From: Terriglobia bacterium
Lineage (GTDB): Bacteria; Acidobacteriota; Terriglobia; JAJPHL01
NCBI GenBank assembly: GCA_021325275.1
Contig: JAJPHL010000068.1
Location: 62,001-126,000 of the forward strand
DNA: 64,000 nucleotides
Direction: 5' to 3'
Under the pieces are notes generated by a model. That model saw only the letters and a program-made list of their open reading frames with translations. It made no database searches and was not told where the DNA came from. Position numbers and translations under genes: made by a program. This document shows, piece after piece, positions 51,488-61,762 of the stretch (positions are counted from its first letter, which is position 1; every line of letters begins with the position of its first letter).

Positions 51488-52293
51488 TGCGAGTCCCTCA
51501 TGTTGGCTTGACCTGTGAGTCCGAAGTGCCGCGACAGCGAGTACGATAATGCCGCCGAGATCAGCAAACCGGCCCCCATGGCCATTCCCAGTGTACCAAA
51601 GACCAAGAGCGGTTGCGCGTAATCGGGGAGTTGACCGCAAAGCCACACCAGTGCCGCTCCGACGAAGAGCACCACGATGCCGGCTTGCGCCGAAATCAAG
51701 ATGCGGGTGTAGGGAAACGCCGGATTCGACTTGTGGTCGATCTCAATATCGAACGGCGAGGACTCCAGGAAGCGCTTGCCGGCTTCCGTCTCCATGTACG
51801 CGAGGATTTCCTGGTTGGAGGAAAGTTTCTCCATCAGCCTGGAATGCATCTCGGTCTGAATCGAAGCTACGCGGTTCCAGCGGCGGTTCTCCATAAAGCG
51901 TCCAATGAACCAGATGGCCGTGGAAATGAACGTCGCGAAGACCAGGAATGCCATGACGTCGCTGAGGATTCGGATAATGTCTTCGTTATGGTTAGGGCTA
52001 TTGTAGCTGCGCTGGTTCATCCGGTTCATCGCATCACGCACCATCTGCTGGCGCATATGCAGCATCTCTTCGGCCACCTGCGTATTGAAGCGATCGTTTT
52101 CCTCGGCCAAGCGCGGATCTTTCAACGCTTGTTGGAGCTCCCGCTCGGCCTGCCTGGTTTCCTCGGCCGACGTGGCCGGGTCGGCGGGCGCTCGGCGTTT
52201 GACTTGCGCGGCGAGCGGAGAAACGGCCGCCAGGGTTAGGCTGGCGGCCAGAATGAATGGGATTATGATGCGGCGAAGATGGCGCTGGGGCAT
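51484..52293 (-). CDS. Membrane protein of unknown function, first gene of a sigma/anti-sigma operon
   Basis: A 269-residue protein with a signal sequence (IIPFILAASLTLAAVSPLAAQ), a charged helical segment (ETRQAERELQQALKDPRLAEENDRFNTQVAEE...) that may be a coiled coil, a central membrane helix (DVMAFLVFATFISTAIWFIG) and two C-terminal helices (AGIVVLFVGAALVWLCGQ and LVFGTLGMAMGAGLLISAALSYSL). I do not recognise a family. Position suggests that it senses or modulates the signal for the downstream sigma factor; this is inference. Confidence 0.6.
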   Translation of the reverse strand: MPQRHLRRIIIPFILAASLTLAAVSPLAAQVKRRAPADPATSAEETRQAERELQQALKDPRLAEENDRFNTQVAEEMLHMRQQMVRDAMNRMNQRSYNSPNHNEDIIRILSDVMAFLVFATFISTAIWFIGRFMENRRWNRVASIQTEMHSRLMEKLSSNQEILAYMETEAGKRFLESSPFDIEIDHKSNPAFPYTRILISAQAGIVVLFVGAALVWLCGQLPDYAQPLLVFGTLGMAMGAGLLISAALSYSLSRHFGLTGQANMRDSQ

Positions 52294-52362
52294 AAGTAAT
52301 GTCTCCTCACCCCTCTACAACGCGCCACCTGGCCCGATGTGAACAAGAAAACAATGCAAAAA

Positions 52363-53367
52363 CTACATTGTCAGGACCACCCGGAAGCGCGCCTGACCCG
52401 AAGTCATACGCTCATAGGCCTTGCCCGCGTCGGCCAGGGGATAGGTCTCGATCATCGGCCGGACGCCCGACAGCGCCGAGAATCCCAGGGTGTCCTCGAT
52501 GTCGGCGGCGGCGCCCGACGCCCAGCCCTGGACCGTCTTGCCGCCCTGAATCAGTTGAATCGGCGACACTTCGATCGGTTCCAGAGACGCGCCGACGACC
52601 ATTAGTTTGCCGCCCACGCCAAGTCCATTAATCAGTGCAGACATGGCCTTGCCGCTCGGCGAAGTGGCCAGGATTACCTTGGCCCCGCCCAACTTCTGCA
52701 ATTCGGCGGCGGGATCGCCTGCTGCGGAGTCGATGTAGGCTTGCGCGCCCAGCTTTTTGGCGAGATCGCGCGCCTTGTCGCCGCGCGAGATCGCCACCGT
52801 GCGGAATCCGAACTTGGCAGCGTACTGCACGCCGAGATGGCCGAGTCCGCCGATCGCCTGGACCGCCACGAGATCGCCGGGATGCGCGCCGGCGTGCCGT
52901 AGCGCGTTGAACGTGGTGATGCCCGCGCACATCAGCGGTCCTGCGTCGGCGGCGGAGAGTCCTTCGGGAATCGCGGCGAGCGACTGCGCGGGGGCGACCA
53001 TGTACTCGCTGTATCCGCCGTCGTGCGTGAATCCGGTGATGCCGGGGTTCTGGCAATAGATCAAATCGCCGCGGCGGCATGGCAAGCACACGCCGCAGTG
53101 TCCGCCGTACCAGCCGATACCAACGCGCTGGCCTTTTTTCCATTGCGTGACGCCGCTGCCGGGGAGATCCACCACGCCCGCGACTTCGTGTCCAGGCACG
53201 CGCGGATACGCGATGCCGGGCCAGTGTCCTTCTTTCACCATGGCATCGCTGTGGCAAATCCCGCACGCTTCCACTTTGATGCGAACCCATCCGGCTTGCG
53301 GATTGGGCAGTTCGCGTTCCACGATTTGAAAATCAGCGCCAGGTTTTGGGACGAGTACGGTTTTCAT
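52363..53367 (-). CDS. Zinc-dependent alcohol dehydrogenase (class AdhA/AdhP-like)
   Basis: The ATG at 53367 gives 334 residues. Catalytic zinc ligands are visible in CGICHSD and PGHEVAGVV, the structural zinc lobe in CGVCLPCRRGDLIYC, and the NAD(P)-binding motif in VQAIGGLGHLGVQYAAKFG. It oxidises or reduces primary alcohols/aldehydes. The frame extends to 53430 but the family N-terminus is MKTVLVPKPG. It lies in the same orientation as recG, 40 bases downstream of it. Confidence 0.88.
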   Translation of the reverse strand: MKTVLVPKPGADFQIVERELPNPQAGWVRIKVEACGICHSDAMVKEGHWPGIAYPRVPGHEVAGVVDLPGSGVTQWKKGQRVGIGWYGGHCGVCLPCRRGDLIYCQNPGITGFTHDGGYSEYMVAPAQSLAAIPEGLSAADAGPLMCAGITTFNALRHAGAHPGDLVAVQAIGGLGHLGVQYAAKFGFRTVAISRGDKARDLAKKLGAQAYIDSAAGDPAAELQKLGGAKVILATSPSGKAMSALINGLGVGGKLMVVGASLEPIEVSPIQLIQGGKTVQGWASGAAADIEDTLGFSALSGVRPMIETYPLADAGKAYERMTSGQARFRVVLTM

Positions 53368-53407
53368 ATAAACCGTTGGATTATCGGCCCAGGCGCCAGG
53401 TTGCAGA

Positions 53408-55522
53408 TTATCCGACCTGCACCAATCCATAACGCCGCGACCAGTGTTCCTTCACATACGTCACCAATTCCACCAACGCCTCGCGCGACGGCGGCGACTC
53501 GATGAATCCACGCGCTTCTTTACGGGCCAACTCGATAATTTCGGCGTCGCGCAGCAGGTCGGCGATGCGGAACGCGGGCATTCCCGATTGGCGCGTGCCG
53601 AAAAACTCCCCGGGACCGCGCAGGCGCAAGTCGGTTTCCGAGATGCGAAAGCCGTCGTTGGTTTCGCGCATCACGGCGATGCGCTGCTTGCCTTCGTCGG
53701 TGAGTTGACCGTACGTTACCAGGATGCAATACGATTGCTGCGCGCCGCGGCCCACGCGCCCGCGAAGCTGGTGGAGTTGCGCCAGTCCAAAGCGCTCGGC
53801 GTGCTCGATCACCATGACGCTGGCGTTGGAAACGTCCACGCCCACTTCGATCACCGTCGTCGCCACGAGAATCTGGATGCGGCCGGCCTGGAAATCGGCC
53901 ATGGTGCGTTCTTTTTCTTCCGCCTTCATGCGGCCGTGCAGGATTCCCACACGGAACTCCGGGAAAACGTCGCTACTCAAGCGCCGATGGCCGGAAATCA
54001 CGCTTTTTACATCCTGCTTTTCGGACTCCTCGACAACCGGATACACAATGTACGCCTGCCGCCCCGCTTTCACGTGGCCGCGCACGAAGTCGTAAACCTC
54101 CGGCGCGTTTTCATCGCGCTTGTGGCGCGTGAGAATGGGGCGCCGGCCCGGCGGCAACTCGTCGATGGTGGAAACTTCCAGGTCACCGAACAGGGTGAGC
54201 GATAGGGTGCGCGGAATCGGCGTGGCGGTCATCACCAGAACGTCGGGCCAGCGGCCTTTTTTCATCAATTGCATGCGCTGGACCACCCCGAAGCGATGCT
54301 GCTCGTCGACGACGATCAGCCCGAGCGACGCGAAGTCCACGTCCTGCTCGAGGAGCGCGTGCGTGCCCACGACCACGTGGACCAATCCCTTGGCGATGAG
54401 ATGTTTCACGCGATCCTTCTGCGCGGCCGTCTGCGATCCCGCGAGCATCGCCACTTGGTATCCGAGCGCGCCGAGAAGATTATGGAAATAGTGCAGGTGC
54501 TGCGCCGCGAGAATTTCCGTCGGCGCCATGATCGCGACTTGGCATCCGTTTTCGAGCGCCACGATCGCCGCCTGCACGGCGACAATCGTCTTGCCGCTGC
54601 CCACGTCGCCTTGCAGCAAGCGATTCATTGGGCGCTCCGCGGCCATGTCCGCTTCGATCTCCGCGATCACGCGTTGTTGCGCGGCGGTCAGGGCGAAGGG
54701 AAGGATCTGGCGGATCTTGCTGCGCGCCGCATCGTTCACCGGCAGCGATTGTCCTTGGGCGCGGCGCGCGCGGGCGCGTTTCAACTCCAGTCCCGTCTCG
54801 AGGAAAAACAATTCCTCGAAGATCAGCCGGAGTTGCGACGGCGACCGCACGGCGGCGAGCGCTGCTAGGTCTTCGGAGTCCTCGGGAAAATGGGTGTGCC
54901 TCAGGGCGTCACCGCGATTCGGCATCGCCAGCTTGTCGCGCACGGTTACGGGCAGCGGATCAAAGATGTTAGGCACTTCCTCCAGCGCCTGCCAAATCCG
55001 CCGGCGAAAGAATCGCGAGTTGAGTTTGCCGTACGCTGCGGTCTCGTAGATCGGGACAATCCGGCCCACTTCCAACGTGTGGCCGAGGTCTTCCGGCGGT
55101 GCTTCGCCTTCCTGCATCAGGATTTCGTAGTCCGGCTGATTGATCGCCAAGCCGCGCGCGTACTTGTCGTATTCCACGCGGCCAAAGACCGCGACGAGTT
55201 GCCCGGGTCGAAAAACTCGCTCGAGATAATTCGAGTTGAACCACTTGCACGCGAGTCGATGCAAGCCGTCGATCAGCGTGACTTCAAATAGTGTCGGCCC
55301 GCGCCGTAATTGGCGAAGCTGCGCGCCGGCCACCTGCGCCACCACGGTGGCCGTTTCGCCCGCCGTCAATTCCGCAATGGCCTTGGGATCGCGGCGGTCC
55401 TGATACTTGCGCGGAACGTAGTACAGCAAGTCCTCGACGGTGCGGATGCCCTTGTCCTCGAGGATTTTTGCGCGCGCCTCGCCGACGCCTTTCAGAAAGC
55501 GGACTTCACTGGTGAGCGTCAT
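53408..55522 (-). CDS. recG: ATP-dependent DNA helicase RecG
   Basis: A 704-residue RecG. The N-terminal wedge/OB domain reads RFLKGVGEARAKILEDKGIRTVEDLLYYVPRKYQDR. Helicase motifs are all present: Walker A in LLQGDVGSGKT, motif II as DEQH in VVDEQHRFGV, motif III VMTATPIPRTLSL, and motifs IV-VI with VEVGVDVSNASVMVIEHAERFGLAQLHQLRGRVGR. It reverses stalled replication forks and processes recombination intermediates. The gene is about the usual length and complete. Confidence 0.96.
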   Translation of the reverse strand: MTLTSEVRFLKGVGEARAKILEDKGIRTVEDLLYYVPRKYQDRRDPKAIAELTAGETATVVAQVAGAQLRQLRRGPTLFEVTLIDGLHRLACKWFNSNYLERVFRPGQLVAVFGRVEYDKYARGLAINQPDYEILMQEGEAPPEDLGHTLEVGRIVPIYETAAYGKLNSRFFRRRIWQALEEVPNIFDPLPVTVRDKLAMPNRGDALRHTHFPEDSEDLAALAAVRSPSQLRLIFEELFFLETGLELKRARARRAQGQSLPVNDAARSKIRQILPFALTAAQQRVIAEIEADMAAERPMNRLLQGDVGSGKTIVAVQAAIVALENGCQVAIMAPTEILAAQHLHYFHNLLGALGYQVAMLAGSQTAAQKDRVKHLIAKGLVHVVVGTHALLEQDVDFASLGLIVVDEQHRFGVVQRMQLMKKGRWPDVLVMTATPIPRTLSLTLFGDLEVSTIDELPPGRRPILTRHKRDENAPEVYDFVRGHVKAGRQAYIVYPVVEESEKQDVKSVISGHRRLSSDVFPEFRVGILHGRMKAEEKERTMADFQAGRIQILVATTVIEVGVDVSNASVMVIEHAERFGLAQLHQLRGRVGRGAQQSYCILVTYGQLTDEGKQRIAVMRETNDGFRISETDLRLRGPGEFFGTRQSGMPAFRIADLLRDAEIIELARKEARGFIESPPSREALVELVTYVKEHWSRRYGLVQVG

Positions 55523-55533
55523 TCATCAGGGCG

Positions 55534-56864
55534 TTACGCCGTGCCGATCCAGCGAACCAACTCCGGCAGCGTGACACGTTTGCCGTACATCAAGATACCG
55601 ACGCGATAGATGCGCGCGCAGATCCAGATCATGCCCGCGGTCGTGCCAGCCAACAGCGCGATCGAGAGTGCGATCTGCCACACCGGCGGGGTCTGCACGC
55701 TGATCCGCAGGAACATCAGCAGCGGCGTGAAGAACGGGATCAGCGACATCGCCACGGCCGTGGGACTCGACGGATTCCGGATGATCATTTGTAACAGCAT
55801 CACCGGTACGATGATGAAAGGCAGAATCACCATCTGCATCTGTTGCGCTTCCTGGTCGGAATTGGCGCTGGCGCCGACAGCCGCGTACATGGAACTGAAG
55901 AGCAGATAGCCGAGGATGAAGTAAATCAGGAAGTACACGTACAACATCGGGGGCACCGAGATGTCGCCGATTTGCGCGGACGCGGCCGCCAAACCGTACG
56001 CCGCCACGGTGCCGAACATCACGGCCCACACCGCGAGTTGCGTCAGTCCGACCGCCGCGACGCCGATAATCTTGCCGGTCATGAGCTCGATCGGCTTCAC
56101 CGAGCTGAGAAGCACCTCGAAAACCCGGCTCGATTTCTCTTCCTGCACGCTGCGCATCACGGTCGCGCCGTAAATCAGCAGCGTCATGTAGAGCAGCATG
56201 GTGAAGAACATCGGAATCACAAAGGCCGCGATGCCCTTGTCTTCCTTTTCACCCCCTTCGGTGATTTTTACGGTTCGCAGGTCGACGCGTTTCAACAGCG
56301 AGTCGACTTGATCGGGCGAAATGTTCTTGGCCTGTAGGCGGAGCCGCGTGACGGCGCGAGAAATGGCGCCTTCGAGCGTCGCGACGTTGCCGAAGTCCGC
56401 GGTGTTGCGTGCGTAGTAGTCGGCGTTTCCGGTTTCGGCCGTGTTCTTATCGATCCAAACGTAGGCGTCCAGCTTGTCGTCGTCGTTCTTCGCGTGGAGC
56501 ACTCGCTCCGACAGTCTCGCGCGGACCTGCGCTTCCTGCCCCGGTTCCACGGGAATCAGTTCCACGTTGTAGGTATCTTCCAGGATCGGATTGTTATCGC
56601 GTCCGCGGCCTTGCTGTGCTTTTTGGAGTGCTTCCTTGGGTTCGATTTTCGGTTTTTCGAGCAGGCGCTCCTTCACCAGCGATCCGATGCGGCCGTCGAG
56701 ATCGACAATCGCGATGTGCTGCGCTTTGTTGCTGCGCGCCATGAAGTAAACCGGACCAAGGAAGATGCCCACGATGAACAGCGGCGCCACCACCGTGAGA
56801 ATGATAAAGGCTTTGGTGCGCACGCGCTCCACGTACTCGCGAACCAGGATGTTGATGATGTTTC

Positions 56865-56868
<4 letters not shown>
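55534..56868 (-). CDS. ABC exporter permease, NatB-like (ABC-2 type)
   Basis: A 444-residue permease with one N-terminal helix (AFIILTVVAPLFIVGIFLGPVYF), a large periplasmic domain and five or six C-terminal helices, including IPMFFTMLLYMTLLIYGATVMRSVQEEKSSRVFEVLLSSVKP, the ABC-2 signature. It pairs with the ATPase encoded just upstream, whose stop overlaps by 4 bases. The NatAB type exports sodium in Bacillus, but other substrates are common. Confidence 0.85.
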
Positions 56869-57770
<902 letters not shown>

Positions 57771-57875
57771 ATTTGTTCGTCAGTGATTGTAACAGGGATG
57801 TGCGAATTGTGTTGACAACTGCAGACGCCGCCAACCCGCCACAAATGTTACGAAGGTTCGCGAAGGAAATTACAG

Positions 57876-58763
57876 TTACGGCTCAAGCGATTCGACTTTC
57901 TTCGCCGACTCCGGCCAGCGCCCCGACAGGAATTCCTTGATGGCCTCGAAAACCGCCGGCGGATTCTCGATCCAGGGCGCATGCGCGGCGTTTTCGATCG
58001 TGACCAAGCGCGCGTTCGGCAGCATCATCGCCCAATCGCGGCCGCCGCCGTACGGCGAACTGCGGTCGCGCGTGCCATGGACGATCAGTGTGTCGGCTTG
58101 CGCCGCCGCCAGCGATTCGCGCGAAAACTGGAGCTTCTGGATCGACGGCAAAACACTTTCGCCCCAATACTGCATGGCGTTTCGTTCGTTGGGAAGCTCG
58201 CAGCGTCCCCAGTGGACGCGCGAGGCGTTCGCGGGATCGACGACGTAGACCGGCCGCAGGATCGACCAGAATTTTTCGCACTGCGCCTGCGGATCGGGCA
58301 ACCGCGGCTCATTGCGAAGCATCGCCAACTGGCCGAGCACCGCGGTCAATGTCGCGTCGTTGCCGGTTAGATGCGCCGGATATTGCTTGGCGAGATCATG
58401 CTGCATGGGACCGATCAGCACCAGGCGTTTCGAGTGCGCCGGATACTTTGTCGCGTGCACCACGGCGATCAGGCCGGTGTAGGAATGCGCGATCACCTCG
58501 ACAGCGTCGAGTGCGAAGTGCCGCCGCAGCGTCTCCAGATCCTCGGCGTCTTGCGGAATCCCAGCGGCCGCTCCGGCGATACGGTCGGAGTGTCCACGAT
58601 GGCGGACGTCATAAAATATCAGCGTACGGTGATCGGCCAAATGCTGGAAATCGTCAAAGAGATGAAATCCGTTGGGGAGGAACACGGCTGGTCCAGCGCC
58701 GATTTGCCTGAAGAAAAGGCGTAGACCGTCGGGTGTTTGAACATATCCTTCGTTTGTTAGCAT
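57876..58763 (-). CDS. Alpha/beta hydrolase (proline iminopeptidase-like fold)
   Basis: The 295-residue protein has the alpha/beta hydrolase triad: nucleophile Ser in VIAHSYTGLIAVV, Asp in LIVHGTRDRSSP and His in IENAAHAPWIE. The oxyanion segment is FLPNGFHLFDDFQHL, and FYDVRHRGHSD follows. The cap region (LPNERNAMQYWGE...) resembles prolyl aminopeptidase relatives. Substrate unknown. It is divergent from the sigma operon at 58.86 kb. Confidence 0.8.
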   Translation of the reverse strand: MLTNEGYVQTPDGLRLFFRQIGAGPAVFLPNGFHLFDDFQHLADHRTLIFYDVRHRGHSDRIAGAAAGIPQDAEDLETLRRHFALDAVEVIAHSYTGLIAVVHATKYPAHSKRLVLIGPMQHDLAKQYPAHLTGNDATLTAVLGQLAMLRNEPRLPDPQAQCEKFWSILRPVYVVDPANASRVHWGRCELPNERNAMQYWGESVLPSIQKLQFSRESLAAAQADTLIVHGTRDRSSPYGGGRDWAMMLPNARLVTIENAAHAPWIENPPAVFEAIKEFLSGRWPESAKKVESLEP

Positions 58764-58860
58764 TTTTCAGGCCGAAGCATATCACCGCCGCTCACCTTTT
58801 GACGACATGGCCGTCCAAGCTTGTGTAAGACAAAGGTCAAGCAAGTAAATGGGGGCTTGA

Positions 58861-59529
58861 GTGACGGCGAATTCAGGGGCGATGGCCCAGCCAATGCCCG
58901 CGGCAGGAACGGAGCGCGAACATCGCGTGACAACAAAACCCGCAGCGGGCAAAATTGACGACGCCGCTTTGGTTCGCGCGGCGCAAGGCGGCGATCAAGC
59001 GGCTTTCGAAGAACTGGTCCGCCTTTACGACCGCCCCGTTTTACGCTTGGCCCTGAACTTGACTCGATCCGAGGAAGACGCTCGCGACGCCTATCAAGAA
59101 GCGTTCTTGAAAGTCTACCGGTCGCTGGGCAACTTCCGTTTCGAGTGCTCGTTCTACACCTGGATTTACCGGATCGTGACCAACATTTGTCTCGATCAGT
59201 TGAGGAAAAAGGCCGTGCGCAAAGAAGAAAAACCGGTGCTGCAAGGATCGGACGGCGACGCCGAACCTGGCGATTTTTTCGCGCAAGTGGCCGACGACCG
59301 CCCGGCCGGCGATCCCGAGCGCGACATGATCCGCCGGGAAATCGGCTACAAGATTCAGATCGCGCTGAAGCGGTTGACGCCGCGCGAGCGCATGGTTTTC
59401 GAATTGAAGCACTATCAAGGATTGAAGCTGCGGACCATCGGCGAAATGCTGGAAACCAGCGAGCAAACCGCCAAGAACTGCTTGTTCCGCGCCACGCAGA
59501 AATTGCGGGAAAGTTTAGGAGAGGTATAA
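58861..59529 (+). CDS. ECF RNA polymerase sigma factor (RpoE/SigW-like)
   Basis: A 222-residue sigma factor from GTG 58861 (ATG 58882 is also possible). Region 2 reads LVRLYDRPVLRLALNLTRSEEDARDAYQEAFLKVYRSL, then FECSFYTWIYRIVTNICLDQLRKK; region 4 reads RLTPRERMVFELKHYQGLKLRTIGEMLETSEQTAKNCLFRATQKLRESL. It is the first gene of a four-gene operon with an anti-sigma, a DUF4097 and a PDZ protein. It is linked to envelope functions by context. TTGACG at 58799 could be a -35 box. Confidence 0.9.
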   Translation: MTANSGAMAQPMPAAGTEREHRVTTKPAAGKIDDAALVRAAQGGDQAAFEELVRLYDRPVLRLALNLTRSEEDARDAYQEAFLKVYRSLGNFRFECSFYTWIYRIVTNICLDQLRKKAVRKEEKPVLQGSDGDAEPGDFFAQVADDRPAGDPERDMIRREIGYKIQIALKRLTPRERMVFELKHYQGLKLRTIGEMLETSEQTAKNCLFRATQKLRESLGEV

Positions 59530-59535
59530 CAGGCC

Positions 59536-60522
59536 ATGAATTGCGAATGGGTTAGGTCGAACATCACGCTGTATGTCTTCGAGGAATTGGGCGACGCCGA
59601 TCGCGCCGAGTTGGAACAGCACGTGGAACGCTGTCACGACTGTGCGCGCGACGCAGAAGCGGAAAAGCAACTGCGCCGCATTATGGATCTGCGGACGAAG
59701 CTTGAACCTTCGGCGTCATTGATGGCGGAGTGCCGCCTGCAGTTGTCGGAGGCGCTGGAGGAAGAGCGGCCGATCGCCGTGCCAACCCGGGCCGTGTCGC
59801 CGGGGAATTCGCGTTGGCTCGAGTGGTTGCGCGCGCCGTTCGCGGGATTGAATCTGCAATGGCAAGCGGGAATGGCGGTCGCGCTATTGTCGGTGGGATT
59901 TGTCAGCGGCGCTTTCTTGAGCTCGCGCGGCATGCGCGTGCCGGGCGGAACGAACACATCTGACATCAACGCCGCGAGCATCGCGGGCGTGCACTCCATC
60001 AACGCGCGGCCCGACGGAAAACTGGAAATTTCGCTCGACACGTTGCAGCGCAGAGACATTTCCGGATCGCTGGACGATCCCAAGATCAAAGAGGCGCTGG
60101 TCTCGGCGCTCGGCGACTACAACTCCAGCGTGCGTCTCGATTCCGCCGAACTGATCGCCAAGGCCATGGAGAACGGCAAGTCGCCGGCGCTCACCGCCGA
60201 TCCGCAAGTGCGCGCGGCGTTCTTGAATCGCTTGCGGACCGATAAGAATCCGGCGGTGCGCTTGACGGCGCTCGACGCGCTTAAGGGCATGGAGAACGAT
60301 CCGGCGGTGCGCGACGGTCTGGTGGCTGCGGTGATGTCCGACAGCAATTCCGGCGTGCGCATCAAGGCGATCGAGATGTTGGCGGGCCAAAAGGCGCCCT
60401 CCGGCGACAGTTCGGCGATTGTCGCGCTGCAAGAATTAGCGGAGAAAGATTCCAACAGCTACATCCGGTTGAAGAGCGCCGATACGCTGCGCAAGTGGAA
60501 TGTTCCGGTGCAGATGTACTAA
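59536..60522 (+). CDS. Zinc-finger anti-sigma factor fused to HEAT-like repeats
   Basis: A 328-residue protein. The N-terminal zinc finger has HxxxCxxC as HVERCHDC near 30-37. One membrane helix lies near 115-135 (GMAVALLSVGFVSGAFL). The part after it, about residues 170-325, is a run of HEAT-like repeats (NSSVRLDSAELIAKAM, NPAVRLTALDALKGM, NSGVRIKAIEMLAGQ, NSYIRLKSADTLRKWN), which would face the periplasm. Anti-sigma factors with such extracytoplasmic repeats are unusual; the repeats could bind a ligand or protein partner that releases the sigma. The gene follows the sigma gene by 6 bases. Confidence 0.82.
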   Translation: MNCEWVRSNITLYVFEELGDADRAELEQHVERCHDCARDAEAEKQLRRIMDLRTKLEPSASLMAECRLQLSEALEEERPIAVPTRAVSPGNSRWLEWLRAPFAGLNLQWQAGMAVALLSVGFVSGAFLSSRGMRVPGGTNTSDINAASIAGVHSINARPDGKLEISLDTLQRRDISGSLDDPKIKEALVSALGDYNSSVRLDSAELIAKAMENGKSPALTADPQVRAAFLNRLRTDKNPAVRLTALDALKGMENDPAVRDGLVAAVMSDSNSGVRIKAIEMLAGQKAPSGDSSAIVALQELAEKDSNSYIRLKSADTLRKWNVPVQMY

Positions 60523-60526
60523 AGAA

Positions 60527-61738
60527 ATGACCATGAAGATCAAATCGATTCAAGTTTTACTTCTGGCCGGCGTGCTTCCCGCGGCGCTTCTCGCGCAAGG
60601 CGGGAAAATCTCCCGCCAAGGCCGCGACTGGGTGGAGGAAATCTCCGGCACCTTGCCGGCGTCGCCGCGATTGAAGGTGGAAACGCCTGGTGGCGTCGTG
60701 GAAATCCGCGGCGGCGACGGCGCGGGCATCAGCTATCGTGCGGTGAAGCATACCCACGCGCGCAGCGAGGAGGAAGCGCACCGCCGCTTTGCACAGATGC
60801 GCTTGGAAGCGCGGCGCTCGGGCGATCAGGCCGACCTTTCGCTCGAAGGTTCGGAGCGGCACATCGATGTGGGCGCGGATTTCTTTGTCACCGTACCGAA
60901 GTCGCTGGCGCACGCCGTCGCTGAAACCGCAGGCGGCAACGTTTTGATTGAGAACATCGCGGGCGAAGCGATTGTCGCCACCGCGGGCGGCAATGTGCGC
61001 ATCGATCAAATCGGCGGCGGCGCGAAAGTCGAAACCGCCGGCGGGTTGATCGACATCGGAACGGTTCGCGGACGCCTCAACGCGCAAGGCTCGGGCGCGC
61101 GGATCACGGTGAAGGATGCGCAAGGCGAAGCGGTGCTGGAATCGAGCGGCGGAGATATCAGTGTAGAAAACTACGCGCGTACGATGCGCGCCGAAACCGC
61201 CGGCGGCAACGTGGACGTCAAGCACGGCGGCGGCGACATCAGGGTGGGAACGGCGGGCGGCAGCATTCGCTTGGGCACGATCGAAGGCACGGTCTTCGCG
61301 GAAACCAATGGCGGCGGCATCGAAGTGGGATCGGCGCGCGCCATCATTCGCGCGGAATCGACCGCCGGCATCATCCGCTTGGGACGCATCGCCGGCCCGG
61401 TGCGCGCGGAGACGGTCAACGGCAACATTTTCGCGACGGTGGTGGCCGATCGCGCGTCGTGGGGCGAATCGCTGATCGGCACGGGAATGGGCGACGTGGT
61501 CGTCTACTTGCCGGCGAATCTGGCCGTCACGATCCAAGCGATTGTCGAGAGTGCGGGGTCGCGCGGCGCGATTCGCTCGGACTTCCCGATGGTCTTCCAG
61601 AGCAGCGGTTCGCGCGGCCACGGAGAAGTGTCGGGTGCGGCGCAGATCAATGGCGGCGGTCCAGCGCTGAAGATTCGCACGACGATGGGCAGGATCGAAA
61701 TTATCAAGGTCAGCGCTGCCGATGCGTCAATTCACTAA
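60527..61738 (+). CDS. Secreted DUF4097-family beta-strand repeat protein
   Basis: A 403-residue protein from ATG 60527 (60533 is equivalent) with a signal peptide (SIQVLLLAGVLPAALLAQ). Residues 100-330 are a beta-helix-like array of about 12 short repeats with GGNV, GGxI and GDI motifs (AETAGGNVLIENIAG, ETAGGLIDIGTVRG, SSGGDISVENYA). This is the DUF4097 type of putative adhesin or polymer domain. It is the third gene of the sigma operon, which begins 4 bases before it, and likely forms part of what the sigma factor controls. Confidence 0.8.
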   Translation: MTMKIKSIQVLLLAGVLPAALLAQGGKISRQGRDWVEEISGTLPASPRLKVETPGGVVEIRGGDGAGISYRAVKHTHARSEEEAHRRFAQMRLEARRSGDQADLSLEGSERHIDVGADFFVTVPKSLAHAVAETAGGNVLIENIAGEAIVATAGGNVRIDQIGGGAKVETAGGLIDIGTVRGRLNAQGSGARITVKDAQGEAVLESSGGDISVENYARTMRAETAGGNVDVKHGGGDIRVGTAGGSIRLGTIEGTVFAETNGGGIEVGSARAIIRAESTAGIIRLGRIAGPVRAETVNGNIFATVVADRASWGESLIGTGMGDVVVYLPANLAVTIQAIVESAGSRGAIRSDFPMVFQSSGSRGHGEVSGAAQINGGGPALKIRTTMGRIEIIKVSAADASIH

Positions 61739-61762
61739 GTGGAATTCACCAGGAGGGGCTTT

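Noticed and set aside
58799-58829. Sigma-70 promoter (TTGACG ... TGTAAG) before the sigma operon
   Set aside because: The spacing is about 19 bases and the -10 is weak, so it was only mentioned in the gene entry.
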